Source of the DNA: Neurospora tetrasperma FGSC 2508 | Lineage: Eukaryota; Ascomycota; Sordariomycetes; Sordariales; Sordariaceae | Reading direction: 5' to 3' | DNA length: 64,000 nt | NCBI RefSeq assembly: GCF_000213175.1 | Contig: NW_009799179.1 | Location: 5,615,658-5,679,657 of the forward strand | Part shown: positions 56,854 to 64,000 of the stretch, in pieces | Position numbering within the stretch: the stretch's first letter is position 1 | Layout of the letters: the number at the start of each line of letters is the position of its first letter | Program-made: the position numbers and the translations under genes | The notes under the pieces: generated by a model | What the model was told of the DNA's origin: nothing | What the model saw: the letters and a program-made list of their open reading frames with translations, nothing else | Database searches by the model: none

Positions 56854-59800
56854 ATTGACCCTGGTCTTCTTTGCTTTGCTCCTTGTGATTTTTTGGGGTT
56901 GTTGTTGTCGGTGGTAATTAGGTGATTCGCTGAATGGTAATTCGTGCGATTGGCGTCTGATTAACGAATGCCCGCTAAAAGAGTGAAGCGGTGGTGTGGT
57001 GAAGAAAGAAAGAGTGTAAGATCGAAAGCGCAAAAGAGGCTATCGATGTTGAATATCAACACGCACGATGGGCAGGTGAAGGAAGGGAAAGGGGAAGCAA
57101 AAGAAAAGATCGGGCCAGACGGGAGAGATGGCAGTAATATTAGTACTCATTGCAGGACCGGGGAGGGTGGCAGTCGGTGGCAGCCACTTTTACTTGGTTC
57201 GTAGGTTCTGACTGGGCGCCATTCGTTCGTCCGTCACGGTCGCCATGGGACCCCTGAGCGCCATCCTGAGAGAGAGTTTGGTTCCTGGTGCGGCCCACAA
57301 CTTGCACAAGGGCACATGAAGACCCATCCTCCCATCCCGAGCACTCGACTGCGACGACTTGGATGGCGTCCGCGAATAATCGAGCACGGCATCTGTTCGG
57401 CGGCCAGTCGGCCACAAGCTCGATCCATCCTCCTCGCCCACCCCGTCCACCCCGTCCACTCCGTCCTCCCCGTCCTCCCCGTCCTCCTCGTTTTCTTTCC
57501 GGTCCCTGGCCATGGCGGAGACGACCTTACCCTTCTCGGTCCCCCAATCATCCCTGTCGTCAGCCTGTCCGGCGAGTGGACGGTGAGCCCGCGCTTGGCG
57601 AGTGGTGGATGCGACTCTGACCCTTGGATGTGGACCTTCATTAGAGAACGAGAGCTGAGCCCGTCAGACCGGCAACACCTAGTCCCTGGACACCGTCTTT
57701 TTCTTCATGATCCCTCAGAGTTGCTTCCATCTTGCGGTTCTGTGCATGAAAAGGGTCTCGTGTTGAGATACGACCGGGTGAGGGGATGTGCGGGCGACTA
57801 AAAAGCCAATTCGACGGCAGGCCAATCACATCCATGGACCCGGCGATATAGACGAACACATTGTACATACAATACCAGAGAACCTAGAATTACACTAGAC
57901 GGCCCTATGTGGAGCTGATAGGCCGCATCATGGGCAAACACGATAGTTGTACCTGGTGTCTCGTATCTGAAGGTGAAAACCGGGTGCGTGCAATCACAAG
58001 CGCCGTCTTCTTGAACCAATTTGGCTTTATTGATTTGGCGATGATCGGATAACGGGGATAGAGGGACGTCGAGTACATGCAACACAGGCCAAATATGAGC
58101 ATGGCTTCCTGCGAAATAACTGGGTGGATTGGCCGCGAGGGTCTGGAGCCAAGGTGTGTAGTGGTGGCGTTGGCAGATTGGCGAAGAGCCTTCGAGCGAG
58201 GGGGTCTTTTCTGAGAAGGTGTGGGAAAGAGGGAGACGATGGAAGAGTCGAGTGGAGGTCATGGTTGCAGTGAGTGCAATGACAAAGAAAGGAGCCAGGA
58301 ACCCTCCATGCCAGCAGCGGACTGGAGGCACAGATTAAGCAGGTACGCCATACCTAGGTGTACATTACACACAGACATGCGGGAAGGTAAGAGGTACGCG
58401 AGGTCCAACGCTACTTCCGCTGTGGTTTTTGGGTTCCACCAGGCACACTCCCCCCTGTCAATTGCAGTGACATTAGGTTGTGACTAGGTAGTGTACCTTG
58501 GTTGCTGTACACTACAAGCCGGTCCAGCACTCAGTCGCAAGTCGGAATAGGGGATCAAGGGATTCGCTGACCCGGTTGTTCGATGTGAGCCAGGAAGAGA
58601 CGTGCCTTGGGAAATCAAATAAGCGATATTAGCAACGTTGCCCGTCGTGGCCAGTTGAAACAGCCACAGCTAGGTTAACACGCCCTGTTCCCGATCCTGG
58701 CTGCATTGAGATCTAGAAGAAGCAAAAGGGCACAGGCACTTTGTCTGCAGTAAAAGGGCCAACCTACCGTGCGTATGAACAAACCATCTTAAGCTTGTCA
58801 CGCAGACTAACAAGTGATAACAAGACCAAGGAAATCTCGAGTGGTCTGAGGGGAGGGGGGTGTTCCCCAAACAGGAGCCTCCCGCTTGACATCTCACATA
58901 GGCCAATTATCCGCTGATTTCCCTGTGGCGGACAGCCTAATATTGTTACTGACGAATACAGTGCAAGACTGCGCGTGCACGCCAGTGTAGCCCCATCCTC
59001 ATACGATGCAATCCGGGGACATTGCGACATGGAAGCCTTGTGAAACCAGGGAGCCAAAGCCAGAGATATCAAAAACCGAGGGAAAGTGGTTCCTGGGCAA
59101 TGCGGGTCCTTCGGCGGATCTCTCGAGCTCTCCAAAACAGCGGGTGGATTCGTAGGTACCTGCATAAGAGCTGCGTGACTCCACTTGCGGACATGCTGGG
59201 GTGATGCCATTGGTCAGCGGGCACCTGCTCTGATTGCATCTTTGGAGACAGGCCGACAGCAGGACTTTGGATTCTTCAACACGACGTCGTTCAACAACTT
59301 CGGGAATAGCAAGTTCGATGAATTGCTGTGCCCGAAATTCTCTCGAGAAGTGTCATGCAATGCGGACTGTACGAGCGTTTTCAGGGCCCGGAGCCTCTTA
59401 TCTTGACCTGTCCTTTTTCTTCCCTCTGGACCTTCCCCGGTATTTCTCATCTCGCAACAACCAACTCGGATGTCTGGGCATCTCCAGAGCCGAGGCTGAC
59501 CCCATGAAACCAAGCGACGAGTGAGTCTGGAGATGGATTATCGGCTATCAAGCCAAGGACTACCAAGAAAGTCGAGACTTCTCTGGAAGATTTGGGGTAA
59601 ACGGGTACCTCTCCAACCTCCAAGAGCCGTTTAGTTAGCATGTTCTATTTTGGTGTCCATCCATGCCGTATGATGTGAAGTTTCGGTGTGTTGTGCTTGA
59701 CCTTGATGTCTCGGGAAGCTGGTTGGCGACTGAATGATCGTCATCCGACTGAAACAACAAAGGGTTAGGGTTGAATGTGTACCCATCTTTAATGGGCCAA

Positions 59801-59973
59801 AAGAAAAGTCATCATCTGAGTTCGCGTGCAACCCGCAGGGCCACACACGGCCCATTGGCGCGCTGGAACGCCACACCCGCGTTAAGAGATTTTGAAACCG
59901 AACGTCGACGATCAAGTCAACGATTCGAGATCCGCAGGCTCAAAGCTGTCGACAAATCCATTGGGCTGCAAGT
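56854..59973. other. Divergent region, 3.1 kb, between the GH17 gene and cyt-4
   Basis: It holds both promoters and leaders. A 9-bp minisatellite lies at 57439-57483. A minus-strand frame with ATG 58262 (154 codons, ending at 57798) and another at 57234-57641 show no family features, and I do not call them. A long A/G-rich segment lies near 57000-57130. Confidence 0.5.
57439..57483. repeat. 9-bp minisatellite, five copies
   Basis: Five tandem units of CACCCCGTC changing to CTCCCCGTC (plus strand). It lies in non-coding DNA about 600 bp above the GH17 gene start. Its 9-bp period keeps frames open on both strands. Confidence 0.85.
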
Positions 59974-62900
59974 ATGATGCGCCCATCCAGCCGCCAGCCA
60001 TATGTATGCTGGCAATGTCTCTCCCGCAAAGAGTCCGGGCAGCACATTGCCCTCAATACCCGTAAAGCCCGAGTCGCATCGTTGTCGTCACTAGCATCGT
60101 GGCCGATATCGTCAGCATCGATAGCACCACGGCCGACCCGACAATGGGACCGCACCCTTCGCCTCTTCCACGAAAGGCGACAAGGTCTGTCCACCTCCAC
60201 GTCACTACTCGGTAGGAAGATACCAGAGATATCCAATGAGGCTCTGGAGGATTTCGCCTTGCCGTTGGAACCGGACTTGCAGTATCTTCAAGACAGTCAA
60301 CCAAAGACAACAAAAAGATCTGCACAGCTATCCATTCGACAACGGTTGAAGCAGTGGGAAGCTGAGAATCCAGAACCCTTTCACTCTATCCCCTCGGATT
60401 TCGCACTTCCGGACCGGCCTATCAACGCATTTACATCAAAGCGATCCGAGCACATGCTCGAGATAGAGAATATTGACAATGACAATGCCACTGCTCAGGT
60501 CCATGATCAAGATCTGATCGACACTCAGGTCACCCCTCGGGTCCAAGCCGGTGATCTGGTGGAACTCAAGTCCGAGGACTGGAATATTGGCGTTCTCGCC
60601 GTTTGCTTGGGAAGCTTCAATGGCATCGATCATTTCTACGCAGTCACCGGCAAGTGGTTCGCCAGCAGCAACTTCAAATCCGGTTTTATCGTCAAGAACT
60701 TCATCACCAACTCTGCTGATCTGCAGCCAGTCATCGGTGCATTGCCTTCGACCGTGGGTGACATGTCCATCTTGGTCGAGCTCCAAAAACTCCGTGCAGG
60801 CCCGACCCGCGAGCACGGTGCCGGCTTGATCACCAAAATGCTCGACTTCCAAAACACCTCCCGACAGATCTACCAAAACAACCTTGAACGGTTGAGCAAC
60901 CCGCATCGGCATCTTCCTGAGGAAGAGCAGTTGATGACGCTGGGTGAGATTGCCGAGTTCCTTCTCCCTCCTAAGCTCAAGCAGTCATCCACCGGTTTCC
61001 CCCCAGCCGCTCTATACGCAGTCTACAACAACATCCGCACATTCTTCGATGATTTCTTCCACCCACTCGGCCAGGGGACTGCCGGCCCAAGCTCCATCAT
61101 CTTTCACGTTGCCGCTAGGTCCGATATCGAGAACGTTGCTCGAGTTGAGAGAATGGTGCGCGACCACTACAGCCCCGAACTCCTGGATCGCAAGTCACGC
61201 AGGGAACATGACCGGCTGGAACCGGTCTTGAGGCAGGCTCGATTGGCTATCGACCACAGCCGGAAAATGCGCGAGTGGTCGAGCCACGGAATGCTCGGTC
61301 CCACCACCAGAGTCCTACCAGCCTCGACTTACTCCTGGTCTCAGGATGCTTTGACTGTTATCGGGGTTATTCACATGTGGGCAGCCTCGGATGTGTTTCC
61401 GCGCAGCTCAAAGTACCAGTGGATTGGTGCGGCCGTCTTGCGTGCCCTCGGGAGATACCAAGATGCCGACGTGCTTGACGCTACAGTGGGCTGGACCTTC
61501 CTGCAAGAAATCGGCTGGCTCATGCCCTGGGAAATCCATGCCCGTCATAGCCTGCGTCTTCCAGGCCTTCAGGTCAACCGGGCGGGCGGTTTACTCCCGA
61601 GTCCTGAGGAGCAACAGCCAGCTGAGCTTGCCGAAGACGTACTTGCCCCCCTCCGCCAGGATTTCTCCACCTCAACTGTGTACTGTATCGACGCTCCGAA
61701 TGCCAAAGAGATCGATGATGGTGTCTCGCTGGAGAAAACAGACAAAGAGGGCGAGTACTGGATCCATGTACACATTGCCGACCCGACGTCAAGAATTAGA
61801 CCGGACAGCTCGCTAGCCAAGCGGGCAGCTCTCATGACCCAAACCAGTTATCTCCCAGGGCATGTGGACAAGATGATTTCAGATGAAGCAGTTGTCGCCG
61901 AGTTCTCCTTGGCTCCTGGTCGGCCTTCTCTTACCTTTAGTGCAAGGCTCAACGAGGAGGGCACCCTTCTTGACCATAAGGTCACCCCAGGAAGGATAGG
62001 AGATGTCGTCTATATCACCCCACAGGATGTGGCGACTGCGGTTGGGCCCGTGGATGCAGGCATTCCCAAGGTATCGACTCCCGATGTCGTTCTGGAAGTT
62101 GGCACCCCTCCGTCTGCCGAGGACGAGGCGCCGACAAGGAAGATGACCAAACCGGATGAGTTGTCAGAACAGAATGTCAAGGACCTCGAGATCCTCTCGA
62201 GGCTCGCCGCTGCCATTCACAAGGTTCGCATCCAAAAGGGAAGCGTGCCGATTTTCCTCCCTTCGCCCAGCGCTGATTTCTCGCTGGTGAATGCTCGGAT
62301 CGAGCACACGCCAAGCGGCTTCCTCGCGTGCACAAACGACCCCTACATATCCGTCAAATACTCCGTCAGCGGCGGCCTCCACCCCATCGTGGACGATCTC
62401 ATGGGTACAGCCAACCAGATTGCCGCCCTGTGGTGCTACGAGCGTGGCATCCCCATCCCCTTCCGGACCAACCTTCTCGCCGCCCAGAACGAGGAAGCCC
62501 TCCGCGCCTACACCCAGGACGTCATCTACCCGCAGCTGATAGCCGGCAAGCAGCCTTCGCTCGAGGAGATGCGCACGCTTCGCAACCTGCTGGGCGGCCA
62601 CGACATTGCCGCCACGCCCACCTTCATCTATACTATGGGCGTAGACATCTACACCAAAGCCACCTCCCCGCTCCGCCGCTACTCGGACCTACTCGTCCAC
62701 TGGCAGATCCAGGCCGCTCTGCTCGAGGAGCACAAGCGTCGTGCACAGGGTAGCCAGTCACTCGTCATCCGCAAATTTGACAAGTACCACCTCAAGCCAC
62801 CCATGGACGACAAGCAAGCCGCCCGCCTAGGTCTCCCCTTCACCGCCTCCCACCTCGAAAACAAGGTATTCCCACACCTGCGAGTGCGCGAGCGCCACGC

Positions 62901-63327
62901 CAAGACGCTGGCCAACATCGACGGTCGCAACGAGCTGATTCTGCAAGCACTCGTGCGCGCGTGGCGATTCGGCGAGGGTAAGGAGGGTCAGGTGCCCGAG
63001 AAGTTTACGTACACAGTTGTCAACGTGCAGAACACGTGCGTGCGTGGCCGGATCAATTATTTTGATCTGTGGGCTGAGATTGATCTGGATAATCTCGCTG
63101 GGTTTAGCTTACTCAACAATATGAGGGTGGGAGATGTGTTGACTGTCAAGTTGGCGGATGTGAATGTGCACATGAGGAAGATTGTGGTGAAGCCGGTGGA
63201 GTTTGTGCAGCGCGGACCGGAGAGGGGGAGGTTGTTTTCTGAGGAGCAGGAGGGGGAAGGTGAGGTGGAGAATGGAGGAGAGTATATTGATGTTGAGCAT
63301 GAGGTGTTGCAGCCGGAGGAGAGGTGA
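59974..63327 (+). CDS. cyt-4: Mitochondrial 3'-5' exoribonuclease CYT-4 (RNase II family)
   Basis: A single exon of 1117 residues; two Met codons (59974, 59977) start the frame. The N-terminus is basic, hydroxylated and free of acidic residues for about 40 positions apart from one Glu (RPSSRQPYVCWQCLSRKESG, then LNTRKARVASLSSLASW), a typical mitochondrial presequence. The RNB domain begins at about 560; its catalytic Asp cluster is in VYCIDAPNAKEIDDGVSL (about 568-585), with later motifs PFRTNLLAAQNEE, TKATSPLRRYSDLLVHWQIQ (about 893-912) and an S1-like end (VRGRINYFDLWAEIDLDNLAG). Known: CYT-4 of Neurospora is needed for mitochondrial RNA 5'/3' processing, splicing and turnover, and is the counterpart of yeast Dss1 in the mitochondrial degradosome with a Suv3 helicase. 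The first Asp of the usual DxxDxxDD set reads as in Dss1-type proteins. It shares an upstream region with the GH17 gene. Confidence 0.92.
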   Translation: MMRPSSRQPYVCWQCLSRKESGQHIALNTRKARVASLSSLASWPISSASIAPRPTRQWDRTLRLFHERRQGLSTSTSLLGRKIPEISNEALEDFALPLEPDLQYLQDSQPKTTKRSAQLSIRQRLKQWEAENPEPFHSIPSDFALPDRPINAFTSKRSEHMLEIENIDNDNATAQVHDQDLIDTQVTPRVQAGDLVELKSEDWNIGVLAVCLGSFNGIDHFYAVTGKWFASSNFKSGFIVKNFITNSADLQPVIGALPSTVGDMSILVELQKLRAGPTREHGAGLITKMLDFQNTSRQIYQNNLERLSNPHRHLPEEEQLMTLGEIAEFLLPPKLKQSSTGFPPAALYAVYNNIRTFFDDFFHPLGQGTAGPSSIIFHVAARSDIENVARVERMVRDHYSPELLDRKSRREHDRLEPVLRQARLAIDHSRKMREWSSHGMLGPTTRVLPASTYSWSQDALTVIGVIHMWAASDVFPRSSKYQWIGAAVLRALGRYQDADVLDATVGWTFLQEIGWLMPWEIHARHSLRLPGLQVNRAGGLLPSPEEQQPAELAEDVLAPLRQDFSTSTVYCIDAPNAKEIDDGVSLEKTDKEGEYWIHVHIADPTSRIRPDSSLAKRAALMTQTSYLPGHVDKMISDEAVVAEFSLAPGRPSLTFSARLNEEGTLLDHKVTPGRIGDVVYITPQDVATAVGPVDAGIPKVSTPDVVLEVGTPPSAEDEAPTRKMTKPDELSEQNVKDLEILSRLAAAIHKVRIQKGSVPIFLPSPSADFSLVNARIEHTPSGFLACTNDPYISVKYSVSGGLHPIVDDLMGTANQIAALWCYERGIPIPFRTNLLAAQNEEALRAYTQDVIYPQLIAGKQPSLEEMRTLRNLLGGHDIAATPTFIYTMGVDIYTKATSPLRRYSDLLVHWQIQAALLEEHKRRAQGSQSLVIRKFDKYHLKPPMDDKQAARLGLPFTASHLENKVFPHLRVRERHAKTLANIDGRNELILQALVRAWRFGEGKEGQVPEKFTYTVVNVQNTCVRGRINYFDLWAEIDLDNLAGFSLLNNMRVGDVLTVKLADVNVHMRKIVVKPVEFVQRGPERGRLFSEEQEGEGEVENGGEYIDVEHEVLQPEER

Positions 63328-63938
63328 AGAAACCTCACTCGGCTCTGTAAACATGGTGCTAGGGACTCCAAACAAAACTGTAACAATACTACTAGAGATG
63401 GCGTCTGGTTGAGTCAATTACTTGCTTGATGTACTATCTATTCCTTGTAGGCCGTATAACGCTCGTTATATCGATCTTTACGGCACCAATTAGATGTATG
63501 CTTATACAATCCTAGCACATAATCCCACAATGCACCACACAACACGCGGGTATCAGATAGGTACAAATAGGCTTGTTTTCTCGTATCTCGTTCTTTTCTG
63601 CCTGTCTTCCTGCTTGCCTTCATTCCTGCGCTCCATTACCTGACAATACGCCTCTTTCTTTCTCTTCAAACTGTAAGGTCGCCCGTGATAAGCCTGTCAT
63701 CTCTCCTCGGCATACCTCGATGATAGAGGGAAAATAGAAAGAGGGAAAAAAAAAAACAAAGCCAGAATGGTGAAGCAAAATGGGGGTATCGTTCAAGCAA
63801 AAACGCCCCAAGCAACAAACTTTTGTTGCCTCAGAAAAAGGGAAAAAAAAACCAGGAGCAAAATGAAGATAAAAGAAAGTTGGTAGCATATAACAGTATG
63901 ACACCTGTCATACCTGATACTTGTCGGGCCAACCGCTC
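63328..63938. other. Intergenic: 3' side of cyt-4
   Basis: About 600 bp with no supported gene; A-rich tracts at 63746-63760 and 63838-63850. It should hold the cyt-4 3' untranslated region and, if the right-edge frame is real, the 3' untranslated region of that gene too. Confidence 0.5.
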
Positions 63939-64000
63939 CTAGTTAAGGAGATCATTGATACCGAGCCTCCCCTTGCTTTGCGCCCGCTCAGAATGAGCGC
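63939..64000 (-). CDS. Possible 3' end of a minus-strand gene cut by the right edge
   Basis: A frame enters from the right edge and ends with TAG at 63939-63941, giving about 20 residues (AHSERAQSKGRLGINDLLN at its end). The look of a protein C-terminus, charged then amphipathic, is the only support. Another frame is also open for 30 codons here, so this is a weak call. Confidence 0.25.
   Translation of the reverse strand, partial: AHSERAQSKGRLGINDLLN

Noticed and set aside
57798-58262. Minus-strand frame of 154 codons (MTSTRLFHRLPLSHTF...)
   Set aside because: Upstream codons are not ATG, no family is recognised, and it sits in the GH17/cyt-4 promoter region; not enough to call a gene.

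Overview
The window is nuclear DNA of a filamentous ascomycete, almost certainly Neurospora or a very close Sordariaceae relative. The reasons are short introns (53-114 bp) with GTRNGY-type donors and CTAAC/CTGAC branch sites, fungal-only wall genes (class IV chitin synthase, btgE-type GH17 glucanase, Skt5-like Sel1 protein), and a gene set that matches Neurospora genetics: the phosphate regulator NUC-1, ATP phosphoribosyltransferase (his-2), class IV chitin synthase (chs-4) and the mitochondrial RNase CYT-4. All functions are assigned by reading translations; no database search was run.

Layout, left to right: the 5' part of an acidic minus-strand gene cut by the left edge (1-626); nuc-1 (minus); a kelch-type single-pass membrane protein (minus); mRNA export factor Mex67 (minus, 1 intron) divergent from the FANCM/Mph1 DNA helicase (plus); Src1/Heh1 inner nuclear membrane protein (plus, 1 intron) convergent with his-2 (minus, 3 introns); a sucrose/alpha-glucoside-type MFS transporter (plus, 4 introns); an Skt5/Chs4-like chitin synthase activator (minus, 1 intron) head-to-head, across about 7.2 kb of non-coding DNA, with class IV chitin synthase (plus, 1 intron); a WD40 protein (plus); a GH17 wall glucanase (minus, 1 intron) divergent from cyt-4 (plus); and a possible 3' end of a further minus-strand gene at the right edge. 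I saw no transposon, tRNA, rRNA gene or CRISPR array. Long intergenic stretches hold only microsatellites and short unsupported frames.

Functional themes: three genes serve the cell wall (Skt5-like activator, chitin synthase, GH17 glucanase), two the nuclear envelope or RNA export (Src1, Mex67), one mitochondrial RNA decay (cyt-4), and two nutrition (nuc-1, his-2). The most interesting observation is the single intron of the Src1 gene. Its donor overlaps an in-frame stop, and two branch-site/acceptor pairs 23 nt apart give different reading frames, so splicing choice would decide whether the protein has one or two membrane spans, as alternative splicing does in yeast SRC1. The second is the head-to-head arrangement of a class IV chitin synthase and an Skt5-like activator.
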